A DNA stretch of 64,000 nt from Vreelandella glaciei. Its GTDB lineage: Bacteria > Pseudomonadota > Gammaproteobacteria > Pseudomonadales > Halomonadaceae. Every line of letters begins with the position of its first letter. Positions within the stretch are counted from its first letter, which is position 1. The position numbers and the translations under genes were made by a program. Positions 25,967-34,470 of this stretch are shown here, piece by piece. Below the pieces are notes generated by a model that had not been told where the DNA came from, searched no databases, and was given only the letters and a program-made list of their open reading frames with translations. Location of the stretch: contig NZ_JACCDE010000008.1 in the NCBI RefSeq assembly GCF_013415125.1, forward strand, positions 62,001-126,000, in the 5' to 3' direction.

Positions 25967-26488
25967 ATGCTGAAATTAATAGAACGTTTAGGGCCAGTGG
26001 AAGAGAGTGCCGCTAGCGACACGCTGACGCTGCCCTTTGAGCTGCGCATTCGTGGGCGCTTAAAAGCGCAAAGCGATAGCGGCCGCGAGCTGGGGTTGTT
26101 TCTCGATCGCGGCCCGGTGCTGCGCAGCGGTGAAGGCCTGAAAGCCGAAAGCGGCGAAGTGGTGCGTGTTTGCGCCGCCGTAGAACCGGTAGTCACTGCA
26201 AGAGTAAGTACTGGCTTACCGCTGGCGCGGTTGGCCTACCACCTGGGTAATCGCCATGTACAGCTGGCGCTGGGTGAAGATGAAAAGGGCGGCTGGTTAC
26301 GCTTCCCGCCGGATCACGTGCTGGAAGAACTCGCCGAGCTTCTGGGGGCCGAACTAGAGCACCACAACGCCACCTTCGACCCCGAGCCGGGTGCTTATAA
26401 CCAAGTGGGCGGTGGGCATTCACATGGCCATTCTCACGGTCATTCACACGATCATGACCACCCGCATGAGCACCACCATGCACACTGA
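25967..26488 (+). CDS. ureE: Urease accessory metallochaperone UreE
   Basis: This dimeric nickel chaperone (173 aa) delivers Ni2+ to the UreDFG-urease complex. The N-terminal domain contains LGLFLDRGPVLRSGEGLKAE and the middle domain AYHLGNRHVQLAL with the interface His. The last 25 residues are His-rich (HSHGHSHGHSHDHDHPHEHHH), a nickel-storage tail. ATG 25967 follows GGGACGAGAG. It overlaps ureF. Confidence 0.95.
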   Translation: MLKLIERLGPVEESAASDTLTLPFELRIRGRLKAQSDSGRELGLFLDRGPVLRSGEGLKAESGEVVRVCAAVEPVVTARVSTGLPLARLAYHLGNRHVQLALGEDEKGGWLRFPPDHVLEELAELLGAELEHHNATFDPEPGAYNQVGGGHSHGHSHGHSHDHDHPHEHHHAH

Positions 26489-27209
26489 GCTTACCGCACT
26501 AGAACGCCAAGGCGACGAACTAGCGCTGCTTGGGCTGATGCAGTTGGTGAGCCCCGCGCTGCCGATTGGTGCCTTTGCCTTCTCCCAAGGGCTGGAAAGC
26601 GCCTTCGAGCTGGACTGGGTGCGCGATGAAGCCAGCCTTGCCGAGTGGTTAAGCGGCGTACTGGAGGACGGCCTGACCCGCTGCGAGCTGCCCGTGCTGG
26701 CGCGGCTGCATGAAGCGTTAGATCAAGGGGATAGCCAATCAATCGCCACATGGGAAGAGTGGCTGGCCGCCACCCGGGAAACCGCCGAGCTGGCCGCTGA
26801 AGACAGCCGCCTGGGCGTCTCGCTTAAGCGCCTACTGGGCAGTTTGGATTTATTGCCAAGAGACCAACAGCTGCCAAGTGAGGACTTACTAACGCCTTTG
26901 CTCCCGCCTCAGGCAGGCTATGTGACGCTGTTTGCCTACACGGCTCACTTACGTGGCGTGTCCGTGCGCCAAACCCTACTGGGGTTTGCCTGGGCGTGGT
27001 TAGAGAACCAGTTAGCAGTGGCCTGTAAAGCACTTCCGCTGGGCCATACCGCTGCTCAGCGCGTGATTGAGCAGCTGCGCCCAGCGCTAGTGGATGCCGT
27101 TAACCAAGCGCTAGCGCTGAAAGATGACGAACTAGGCCCGGTGCTGCCCGGTTTGGCCCTGGCCAGTGCCCTGCACGAAACGCAATATTCGCGCCTGTTT
27201 AGAAGTTAA
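26466..27209 (+). CDS. ureF: Urease accessory protein UreF
   Basis: UreF (about 247 aa) is the all-helical partner that links UreD to the UreG GTPase. The core motif LVSPALPIGAFAFSQGLESA is present near residue 30. The frame is open from 26391 inside ureE, but residues before MSTTMHTELT are an out-of-frame reading of the UreE His tail. ATG 26466 or ATG 26478 is the real start; neither has a clear ribosome-binding site, so coupling to ureE translation is likely. Confidence 0.92.
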   Translation: MSTTMHTELTALERQGDELALLGLMQLVSPALPIGAFAFSQGLESAFELDWVRDEASLAEWLSGVLEDGLTRCELPVLARLHEALDQGDSQSIATWEEWLAATRETAELAAEDSRLGVSLKRLLGSLDLLPRDQQLPSEDLLTPLLPPQAGYVTLFAYTAHLRGVSVRQTLLGFAWAWLENQLAVACKALPLGHTAAQRVIEQLRPALVDAVNQALALKDDELGPVLPGLALASALHETQYSRLFRS

Positions 27210-27254
27210 AAAGCTCATAAGTTAAATAGCTTAGAAGTTAACGAGGAGAGAACG

Positions 27255-27911
27255 ATGACTCACTGTTTACGTGTTGGTGTGGGCGGCCCGGTAGGGTCCG
27301 GTAAAACCGCGCTGCTCAAGCAACTCTGCTTAGCGCTGCGGGATTACTACGACATCGCCGTGGTCACCAACGATATCTATACCCGTGAAGACGCCGACTT
27401 TCTGCTCAAGCACGATGCACTCCCTGCGGATCGTATTCTGGGGGTTGAGACCGGCGGCTGCCCGCATACGGCCATTCGTGAAGATGCCTCGATGAACCTG
27501 GCCGCCATCGATGAGCTGCAGGCGCGTCACCCGAAGCTGGAGCTGGTGATGGTCGAGTCGGGCGGTGACAACCTCTCGGCCACCTTCAGCCCCGAGCTTT
27601 CCGATCTGACGCTGTACGTCATTGATGTTTCCGCAGGCGATAAAATCCCCCGTAAAGGCGGGCCGGGTATCACCAAGTCTGACCTGCTGATCATTAATAA
27701 AATCGATATCGCCGAGTATGTTCACGCTTCGCTAGAAGTGATGGAACGCGACTCGAAGAAAATGCGCGGCGAACGCCCCTTCGTGTTTACCAATCTTTAT
27801 GACGGGGTAGGGCTTGAGGAGATCATCCGCTTTATTCTCGACAAAGGGATGCTGGATGAGCGGCGCCCGCAGGCTGATAAAGCGGCTGCCGTGAGTACAG
27901 GGGCAATTTAG
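27255..27911 (+). CDS. ureG: Urease accessory GTPase UreG
   Basis: This SIMIBI-class GTPase (218 aa) powers nickel insertion. Walker A is [12 protein letters not shown], the nickel-binding motif is GGCPHTA (the invariant Cys-Pro-His), [15 protein letters not shown] is the G3 region and INKIDIA is the base-recognition NKxD motif. GGAGAG lies before the ATG. It is the last gene of ureDABCEFG. Confidence 0.97.
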   Translation: MTHCLRVGVGGPVGSGKTALLKQLCLALRDYYDIAVVTNDIYTREDADFLLKHDALPADRILGVETGGCPHTAIREDASMNLAAIDELQARHPKLELVMVESGGDNLSATFSPELSDLTLYVIDVSAGDKIPRKGGPGITKSDLLIINKIDIAEYVHASLEVMERDSKKMRGERPFVFTNLYDGVGLEEIIRFILDKGMLDERRPQADKAAAVSTGAI

Positions 27912-27925
27912 TAAGTCCGCGATAG

Positions 27926-27957
27926 ACAAAGGCCGCCAAATGTTTGGCGGCCTTTGT
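27926..27957. terminator. Bidirectional terminator between ureG and the TRAP operon
   Basis: A perfect 15-bp stem (27926-27940 with 27943-27957, loop TG) starts with AAA and ends with TTTG. It lies between the convergent ends of ureG (27911) and the TRAP gene (27972) and can serve both strands. Confidence 0.82.
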
Positions 27958-27971
27958 GGTTTAGCGGCTTA

Positions 27972-29837
27972 TTATTCCAACAGGTTCCACAGGCCAATGG
28001 TGAGTGCGGGGAACATGCACAGTAGCAGGACGATCACCATGGTCGCAGCGATGAAAGGTACCGCCGCACGGAACACGGCGGAAGGCGATACCTTGGCGAT
28101 CTGCGATGTGATAAATACCAACAACCCCACGGGTGGGGATATCCCCCCTAGCTGTAAGGTAATAATCATCACGATCCCCAATTGCACCGGGTCGACGCCG
28201 GCATTGGTCATCATCGGTAAAAACAAAGGAGCGATAATCAGCATCGCAGGCGTCAGGTCGAGAAACATGCCGGCCACGGCAAGCACTACTAAAAGGATGA
28301 TGAACAAGCCGAACTGACTGTCGGCCGCCGTGCCTGCCCAGCCGACTATTTCCTGGGGTACCTGCTCAGCAATCAATATCCATGCGAACGGTACCGAGGC
28401 CGCGATCAAAAAACCGACCAGCGCGGCGTCGGTGCCGCACTCAACGAAGGAGCGGTAAAACTGCTTCCAGTCGTACGCTTTGAATACCAGTTTGCCAAGC
28501 ACGAACGTCCAGAGCAACGCCACAACGCCCGCCTCGGTGGCGGTAATAACCCCAAAGCGGATCCCGCCCAGTACACCAACGGTGATCACCAACACCGGTA
28601 GTGCCCGCACGAAGGTATGCCAGATTGTCGCCATTGGCGCACGCGCCGTGGCTGTCTGGTACTGACGGCGCACGGAGATCCAATAAGCCACCAGCATCAA
28701 CGCACCGGCGGCCATCAGTGCAGGCACAATACCGGCCATGAACAGGCGGGCGATAGAAACGTTGGCGACCGAGGCATAGACCAGCATAGCGATGGCTGGA
28801 GGTACCACGTTGGGCAGAATAGCTGATGAGGCGGTGACCGCGCAGGAGAACGCTGGCGAGTAGCCGCGTTTGACCATCTCAGGCACCAGGATTTTGGTGC
28901 TGCTGGCCGCATCGGCACTCGAAGAGCCTGAGATACCGCCAACCATCAGGCTGTTGAGGATGTTGACGTGGGCCAAGCCGCCGCGCAGGTGGCCGACCAG
29001 GCTTGTGGCGAAATCAATTAAGCGAGTCGAAAGCCCACCCAGGTTAAGTAGGTAACCGGTAGATAGAAAGAAGGGAATCGCTAGCAGGATGAACTTAGTC
29101 GAGCCGGTGACCATGTTCTGAACCACCGCTGGCGCCGGTAGAATAAACGAGGCCGAACTGGCCAGAAATACCCCGAACATCAACGAAAAAGATACCGGTA
29201 CCCCAACCCCGAGTGCCAGAAAGAAAACCACCAGCATGATCAGGCTTGGTGAGACGCCCTGTAAGGGCCCCAATAGGCCTTGATCCAGCCCTGCATAGAT
29301 CAAGCCAGCGATGACAATCGCCGCCAAGTTGCGGATCAGAATATTTGTATTGTCAGCGTCGCGGGCGAGCAGGAAAACCAGCGCGATGACACCGGAAATG
29401 GGAATGACGGCGTACTTGATAGCCGTAGGCCATTGTAAGCTGGCGCTGGTGCCACCCACCATGTCGGCTAGTTGGTAGCCGCCGAACAGCATCATAATCA
29501 GTGTCAGCGAAAGGATAAGATTCTGGGTGAAGCCCAGTACACCGGTGAGCCAGGCTGGCAGATCCTTAGGCAGGAAGTCACCAGCAACATGGCGCTGTTG
29601 GCGTACCCCTAATGCCGCGCCGAGAAAGATTAACCAGGTAAAGCACCATATCGCGAACTCTTCGGTCCACGAAAAAGAGTCGTTGAAAACATAGCGAGAA
29701 ACGACACCGGCGAGCACCGCCAGGGTCATGGCCAGCAAAATACCAAAGACGAGGAAACGCACTAGGCTTTCCAGCCCGGTGGCGGCGCGGCCGATGCCCA
29801 ATGATGAGGTTGCAAGGGAAAAACGGTAGGCAGACAT
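27972..29837 (-). CDS. TRAP transporter fused DctQ-DctM permease
   Basis: This single 621-aa inner-membrane protein joins both TRAP membrane subunits. The first ~190 residues are DctQ-like (SFSWTEEFAIWCFTWLIFLGAALGVRQQRH), and the remainder is DctM-like with about 12 segments (VGGISGSSSADAASSTKILVPEM and LQLGGISPPVGLLVF). ATG 29837 (MSAYRF) is taken; the frame opens at 29879, where the extra residues do not fit. It is the last gene of an operon with the binding protein and an SDR. The dehydrogenase suggests a sugar acid as substrate. Confidence 0.92.
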   Translation of the reverse strand: MSAYRFSLATSSLGIGRAATGLESLVRFLVFGILLAMTLAVLAGVVSRYVFNDSFSWTEEFAIWCFTWLIFLGAALGVRQQRHVAGDFLPKDLPAWLTGVLGFTQNLILSLTLIMMLFGGYQLADMVGGTSASLQWPTAIKYAVIPISGVIALVFLLARDADNTNILIRNLAAIVIAGLIYAGLDQGLLGPLQGVSPSLIMLVVFFLALGVGVPVSFSLMFGVFLASSASFILPAPAVVQNMVTGSTKFILLAIPFFLSTGYLLNLGGLSTRLIDFATSLVGHLRGGLAHVNILNSLMVGGISGSSSADAASSTKILVPEMVKRGYSPAFSCAVTASSAILPNVVPPAIAMLVYASVANVSIARLFMAGIVPALMAAGALMLVAYWISVRRQYQTATARAPMATIWHTFVRALPVLVITVGVLGGIRFGVITATEAGVVALLWTFVLGKLVFKAYDWKQFYRSFVECGTDAALVGFLIAASVPFAWILIAEQVPQEIVGWAGTAADSQFGLFIILLVVLAVAGMFLDLTPAMLIIAPLFLPMMTNAGVDPVQLGIVMIITLQLGGISPPVGLLVFITSQIAKVSPSAVFRAAVPFIAATMVIVLLLCMFPALTIGLWNLLE

Positions 29838-29883
29838 CCGATACGCTCCAGAAGGGCGGCGCCAGTGAAGACGCAACAAACAC

Positions 29884-29910
29884 TCGGCCCCACCATAGCG
29901 GTGGGGCCGA
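29884..29910 (-). other. Stem-loop between TRAP binding-protein and permease genes
   Basis: TCGGCCCCACC and GGTGGGGCCGA pair perfectly (11 bp, loop of 5). No T-run follows on the minus strand, so it probably protects the binding-protein mRNA and lowers permease expression. Confidence 0.7.
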
Positions 29911-29918
29911 CAGGGTTG

Positions 29919-30911
29919 TTATTCCGCGTTTTCGATCAGCGAAACAAGTGCTTCGCCATTCGGGATTTTTTCAACATATTCGTCGCGGATTGGCTTCATA
30001 GCTTCTTGCCATGGCCCTTTGTCTTCGATTTCGATGATCGTCGCACCGTCGGCAACGGTTTCATCCAATGCCGCCTGGTCGTCACTCTTACGCATTGCGG
30101 GTAGCTCTGCCTGAACCTCCAGTGCTGCTTCAGTGATCACCTCCTGGTAGTCGTCAGGCAGACGCTCCCACCAGTTCTGTGACACTACCCAGGTACCCAT
30201 GGCGAAGATGTGATCGGTTTTCACATAGTATGGAGCCACTTCATAGAAGCGGTTGGTCAGATAGTTAGTCGCAGTGTTATCAAAGAAGTCGATAACCCCT
30301 GTCTGCATGGAGTTATAGATTTCAGGTGCGGGAACTGGCGTTGGGTTGGCGCCAGCTGCTTGCCAGGCGTCGACGTGCAACGGGCTCTGGATGACGCGCA
30401 TCTTCTTGCCCTGGATGTCGTCAATCGAATCAATCGGGAAACTGCTCATCAACTGACGGATACCATTGACGGAGAAGCCGAGCAGATGGAACCCCTGCTC
30501 TTCAAAGTTGGCTGAGAGTTCTTCGGTCAATGGTTCGCTGAGCGCTGTCGCCTGCTCCTCGCCATCGATCAAATAAGGTAAATCGAGCACTTGAACCTCG
30601 GGAATCCAAGAGGTCAGTACAGAGCTGGTGATGATGCCCATCTGAACCGAGCCCAACCGGATACCTTCGGCAGATTCGCTTTCTCCGCCCAGCACGCTGT
30701 TAGCGAACAGCTGGATATCAACATTGTTGTCTGTGCGTTCACGCACCAGATCGGCAAACTGCTGCGCCGCTACATACTTGGTATTGCCTTCCGGCACATC
30801 GAGCGAGAGCTTGGCATTGTAATCTGCTGCTAGAACGGACGTGCTGCTGATGGCGAGCGCCAATGCCGTCAGCACAGCGGGTGTTGTGGTTAAAGCGTGT
30901 TTGATTTGCAT
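29919..30911 (-). CDS. TRAP transporter substrate-binding protein (DctP family)
   Basis: This periplasmic receptor (330 aa) has a signal peptide ending SSTSVLAA. Family blocks are NTKYVAAQQFADLVRERTD, GSVQMGIITSSVL and the substrate-carboxylate Arg in KKMRVIQSPLHVDAWQAAGA, followed by PVPAPEIYNSMQTGVIDFFDN. It is the middle gene of the operon SDR - binding protein - fused permease. Confidence 0.92.
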   Translation of the reverse strand: MQIKHALTTTPAVLTALALAISSTSVLAADYNAKLSLDVPEGNTKYVAAQQFADLVRERTDNNVDIQLFANSVLGGESESAEGIRLGSVQMGIITSSVLTSWIPEVQVLDLPYLIDGEEQATALSEPLTEELSANFEEQGFHLLGFSVNGIRQLMSSFPIDSIDDIQGKKMRVIQSPLHVDAWQAAGANPTPVPAPEIYNSMQTGVIDFFDNTATNYLTNRFYEVAPYYVKTDHIFAMGTWVVSQNWWERLPDDYQEVITEAALEVQAELPAMRKSDDQAALDETVADGATIIEIEDKGPWQEAMKPIRDEYVEKIPNGEALVSLIENAE

Positions 30912-30994
30912 GAGCCTAGTCCTTGTATGTTGTTATATAGGTCGTTCATCCGGTCATACCGGTGTGGTTGTCTTTCTCGGGTTTTAAATTGCCG

Positions 30995-31759
30995 TTAAAG
31001 AACGGCCAGCATGCCGCCATCGACGTAAATGATCTGACCATTTACGTAGCTCGACGCCGGGGATGCCAGGTAGACCACCGTCCCAACAAGATCTTCGGGA
31101 ACTCCCCAGCGTTTGGAAGGGGTGCGGCCAACGATCCAGTCATTGAATTTCGGATCATCGACCAGTGGCTGGGTCATTTCCGTGATCATGTAGCCAGGGC
31201 CGATGGCGTTGGTCTGGATGTTATGTTCAGCCCACTCCGCTGCCATGGATTGGGTCAACAGACGCACGCCGCCCTTGGAGGCCGTATAAGCACCCACGGT
31301 TGGTCGTGCGACTGAGCTCATCAGAGAGCCGATATTGATGATTTTGCCGCCCTTGCCGCGCGCAATCATTTGACGGGCAACGTTGCGACCCAGCAGGAAG
31401 GTGCTGGTCAGATTCGTGTTGATCACGGTGTCCCACTGGTCGCGTTCGAGCTCGACCAACGGGCGGCGAAGCTGCATGCCAGCGTTATTGACCAGGATGT
31501 CGATAGTAACGCCATCGGCATCAAGCGCTGCCAGCGCCTGCTCAATGGCAGCTTCGTCGGTAATATCGAACGATGTGGTCAATACGCTATGTCCTTCCTC
31601 GGAAAGGGCATCACGCGCTGCTTCGAGTTTGTCGCGATTACGACCATGAATAATGATTTGAGCGCCCGACTGAGCCAATCCGCGGGCCATTGCGAGCCCC
31701 AGCCCACCCGATGATCCGGTAATAAGTGCCGTGCGGCCTGTTAGATCGAACAAGGTCAT
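30995..31759 (-). CDS. SDR oxidoreductase, gluconate 5-dehydrogenase-like
   Basis: This is a short-chain dehydrogenase (254 aa) with cofactor loop TGSSGGLG (residues 14-21), NNAG (91-94) and catalytic Ser145, Tyr158 and Lys162. HGRNRDKL after beta-2 has Arg/Asn suggestive of NADP(H). The closest family by eye is IdnO/gluconate 5-dehydrogenase, which interconverts gluconate and 5-ketogluconate; KduD-like enzymes are the alternative. ATG 31759 has AGAGGTG upstream and is preferred to 31780. It is first in an operon with a TRAP importer and divergent from a GntR gene, which fits sugar-acid catabolism. Confidence 0.82.
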   Translation of the reverse strand: MTLFDLTGRTALITGSSGGLGLAMARGLAQSGAQIIIHGRNRDKLEAARDALSEEGHSVLTTSFDITDEAAIEQALAALDADGVTIDILVNNAGMQLRRPLVELERDQWDTVINTNLTSTFLLGRNVARQMIARGKGGKIINIGSLMSSVARPTVGAYTASKGGVRLLTQSMAAEWAEHNIQTNAIGPGYMITEMTQPLVDDPKFNDWIVGRTPSKRWGVPEDLVGTVVYLASPASSYVNGQIIYVDGGMLAVL

Positions 31760-32024
31760 CTTTCTCACCTCTTGTATCATTGTTGTGTGAAAAGAATTTT
31801 AGGGTTTAGCTACTTTCTAGAGTGAATTAAGCGTTTTTTGAAGGTTATTAACGTTGCGGTGAAAGCTAAAAGTAAGCAGCGTTAAAGATATGTTAGTCAC
31901 AAGAGTCTGCTTCCACCGTTATTGAAAACTTATTTTTTAAGAAAACATTAAATAAAGAATCAAGTGATGCGCTACTTAAGCGTTATTGACGTATCCATCA
32001 CATGTGTTCTGATTAGAAATATAT

Positions 32025-32046
32025 TGGTATATACCTTGATATACCA
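32025..32046. promoter_or_regulatory. Operator in the SDR/GntR divergent spacer
   Basis: TGGTATAT (32025-32032) and ATATACCA (32039-32046) form a perfect 8-bp dyad with a 6-base spacer; a nested palindrome GGTATATACC lies at 32026-32035. FCD-type GntR repressors bind sites of this form. It is probably the operator for the adjacent regulator within the 334-base divergent spacer. Confidence 0.65.
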
Positions 32047-32093
32047 TGATACTTATGTCTAATAAGGCACTAATTTATCGGGATTACAAAATA

Positions 32094-32801
32094 ATGGTCA
32101 CTAAAACATCGTCTTACGGGATGTCCCAAGGAGAACAGGCTTACGAGAGAATTGAGTCATTAATCGCTCACATGGAGCTCAAACCCGGTGAGACCATGAC
32201 AATGGCCGACTTGCAGGAGCGGGTATCGCTGGGCCGCACCCCGGTGCTTGAAGCGATTCGCAAGCTTTCGGACGACACCCTTTTGGAAGTACGCGCTGGG
32301 CGCGGGGTCAAGATTACGCCCATTGACTTGCATCGCGAACGCCGGTTGTTAAGAATTCGGCGCGATATTGAGAGTTTTGTCGTTGAACTGGCCATTGATA
32401 ACGCCAGTGGTTTGGTAAGAAGTCAGCTGAACCAACTAGCCCGCATGCTTCGAGAATTAAAGTCAGGCAGTGATATTCGCCCCTTCAATGAGCTCGACAA
32501 GCGAATGGATCAATTACTGTTGGAGGCTGCCGACGAACCCTTTGTAGAACGGACATTGCGGCCACTTCACACGACGTTTCGGCGGCTGGGGTATCTTTAT
32601 CAGAGCCACCTGGGTAGTGAGCGCACCGTGCAGGAAAATATCCAGATGCATGTGGATATGCTCGATGCGATCATTGAGCGTGACACTCCTAAGGCATTAA
32701 AGGCGACGCATTTGCTGATGGATTTTATGGAAGAGATGTTCGTGCCGCTTGAGCGGGATCTTGCCCCTTCTTATCTTGATGTTAATATCAAGCCCTTTTG
32801 A
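32094..32801 (+). CDS. GntR-family (FCD) transcriptional regulator
   Basis: This regulator (about 235 aa) has an N-terminal winged helix (GETMTMADLQERVSLGRTPVLEAIRKL) and a C-terminal all-helical FCD ligand domain with Asp/His metal-type ligands (ELDKRMDQLL, MHVDMLDAI, ATHLLMDF). Starts at 32046, 32055, 32094 and 32121 are all possible; none has a good ribosome-binding site, and I choose 32094 because the operator at 32025-32046 should lie upstream. It most likely represses the divergent SDR-TRAP operon. Confidence 0.85.
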   Translation: MVTKTSSYGMSQGEQAYERIESLIAHMELKPGETMTMADLQERVSLGRTPVLEAIRKLSDDTLLEVRAGRGVKITPIDLHRERRLLRIRRDIESFVVELAIDNASGLVRSQLNQLARMLRELKSGSDIRPFNELDKRMDQLLLEAADEPFVERTLRPLHTTFRRLGYLYQSHLGSERTVQENIQMHVDMLDAIIERDTPKALKATHLLMDFMEEMFVPLERDLAPSYLDVNIKPF

Positions 32802-32815
32802 TTTTAGGGCTTTTT
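32790..32815 (+). terminator. Terminator of the GntR gene
   Basis: AAGCCC (32790-32795) pairs with GGGCTT (32807-32812), followed by TTT. The stem overlaps the end of the coding region. Confidence 0.7.
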
Positions 32816-32885
32816 GCCACGTCGTTTGGCTGTCTTTTTACTATAACGCCAGTACGCGCAGGGAGCGTCAGCCGCCCCAGGTTGC

Positions 32886-33812
32886 TCATTCAACCCGTGT
32901 AATAGGCTGTCGGCTAGGGTCGAGATGCCAGGCCAGACCAAGGCGCGAGTTGCGTTCCAATTCGGCGATCACCTGGGCGCCCAGCAGTAAAATAATGGCG
33001 CCTACTTCCAAACTAATCAGCACGATCACCAGTGTTGCCAGCGAGCCGTAAACAGCGTTTACGAACGATAGATTGGCAAAATAGTAGACCAGTAACAGCC
33101 GTACGCCTTCCCAGAGTAGCGCTGCCACAAAACCACCCACTACCGCACGGCGTAAGGCGATACGTACCACCGGCAGCACTTTATAAATAGCGCTAAAGAG
33201 CAGGAAAACCCCAATGAAACTGGCTAGGTTCAGCACGGGTTCTGAAAAGCTCGCCAACGGCAGCTCGCGCTCGAATAATAAAAAGACCAACGTATTGAGT
33301 GAACTGGCCAGGGTGACCACTAGTGTCAGCACCATCAAGCCCGCCCCCAGCACCACCATAAAGGCATAAGGCAACATCACTGACACCCAGACACGGCGCT
33401 TGATGTGCGGGCTCTCCGGCGCATCAAAAATGATCGCCAAGGCGTCTTCCAGCATGCGAAAGGCAAAGGAGCTGAACAGTAATAGAACGGGAAAACTCAG
33501 AATGCCGATGACATCGCGCGAATCGAGCAGGCTACGCACAGCCTCAAGCAATACCTCGGCATGGGCAGGCGCCATATGCCGGGCCTGGATAGCGAGCACA
33601 TTGAGAAGATGCTGCTGATCAACGACTTGAGTTAACAGCACCACCAGTACAGCAAATAACGGCACGATGGAGAGCAAAATATTGTAGCCCACCCCGCCTG
33701 CCAGCAGAATGCCGTGGTTTTTCAGAAAATTACGAAGTACGCGCCAGGAAAAATGAGCCAACTGAGGAAGCAGGAGCAAGGCCGCGTTAAACAGAGAGGA
33801 ATTACGAATCAT
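32886..33812 (-). CDS. YihY/UPF0761-family inner-membrane protein
   Basis: This membrane protein (308 aa) has about six long hydrophobic segments. Family signatures are KNHGILLAGGVGYNILLSIVPLFA near the start and RRAVVGGFVAALLWEGVRLLLVYYF with SFVNAVYGSLATLVIVLISLE near the end. Relatives were once called ribonuclease BN, which is not supported for this family; BrkB is a relative. ATG 33812 is preferred to the opening at 33956 because it gives the normal N-terminus and has AAGGAG upstream. It stands alone and is convergent with the GntR gene. Confidence 0.85.
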   Translation of the reverse strand: MIRNSSLFNAALLLLPQLAHFSWRVLRNFLKNHGILLAGGVGYNILLSIVPLFAVLVVLLTQVVDQQHLLNVLAIQARHMAPAHAEVLLEAVRSLLDSRDVIGILSFPVLLLFSSFAFRMLEDALAIIFDAPESPHIKRRVWVSVMLPYAFMVVLGAGLMVLTLVVTLASSLNTLVFLLFERELPLASFSEPVLNLASFIGVFLLFSAIYKVLPVVRIALRRAVVGGFVAALLWEGVRLLLVYYFANLSFVNAVYGSLATLVIVLISLEVGAIILLLGAQVIAELERNSRLGLAWHLDPSRQPITRVE

Positions 33813-34162
33813 GGCTTGCCATACTCCTTGTGTACTAGCGCCATGATACGCTGCTGGCGATAGCAAGTAACAAGCGCAAATCACAAGGACGTCAGGAAAT
33901 GTCAGATCGAGAGTCGATAACGAGGTTATTAAGAGAAGGGAAAAAGACATTAGCAATAAAAAGGTCGCCCTGATCAGGCGGTAGAAAGATCAAGGCAACC
34001 GAAGAACATGTGTTAGCGTCTTGCTAAAACGGGCCATCCCTGGCCACCACTCCCCCACCATGAATGGATTAGTGTGTTTTTACCTTAACCTAGGTTATGT
34101 ATCGTTAGTTATTTAGCTAAATAGCTGCCTATAAAGCAAAAACAACCCAAAAGTGGTTAAAG

Positions 34163-34189
34163 TTGACACACTTTAAGTCGACATATACT
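34163..34189 (+). promoter_or_regulatory. Promoter-like sequence before the chemoreceptor remnant
   Basis: TTGACA (34163-34168) lies 15 bases before TATACT (34184-34189), or 17 before TACTTA. It faces the decayed chemoreceptor fragment and has no intact gene to serve on the plus strand. Confidence 0.35.
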
Positions 34190-34207
34190 TAGTCTATACG
34201 CTAAACC

Positions 34208-34376
34208 CTTCTGCATGGCCGTGGCTTTGCCGTGGTGGCACAAGAAGTTAGGATTCTGGCCAGTCGTTCGAGCGATGCTTCCAAAGAGATTCGTGCGCTT
34301 ATCGATACGTCCGTTCAGCACACTGAATCGGGCGCGAAGCTGGTGCGCAGCGCCGGTGATCTCACTGCCAATTCTT
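34208..34376 (+). pseudogene. Remnant of a methyl-accepting chemotaxis protein
   Basis: One frame encodes about 55 residues of the conserved MCP signalling hairpin: [18 protein letters not shown], then [12 protein letters not shown]. These are the most conserved residues of chemoreceptors and cannot be chance. There is a stop codon immediately upstream (34202-34204) and similarity is lost after about 34376, so neither the sensor part nor the C-terminus is present. It lies in the 657-base spacer 33813-34470, which otherwise holds no gene. Confidence 0.85.
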
Positions 34377-34407
34377 TTGGTAGCAGCACCTTTAACAGGT
34401 GTGAAAT

Positions 34408-34440
34408 GAAACGGGGTTTGCCAATGGCAAGCCCCGTTTC
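34408..34440 (-). terminator. Terminator of the second TRAP operon
   Basis: A 15-bp stem (34408-34422 with 34426-34440, one G-T pair, loop AAT) ends on the minus strand in TTTC and ATTTC. It lies 30 bases beyond the dctM stop. Confidence 0.75.
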
Positions 34441-34470
34441 GTTCTAATGAGCGATGCTTAGACAGTGTGG

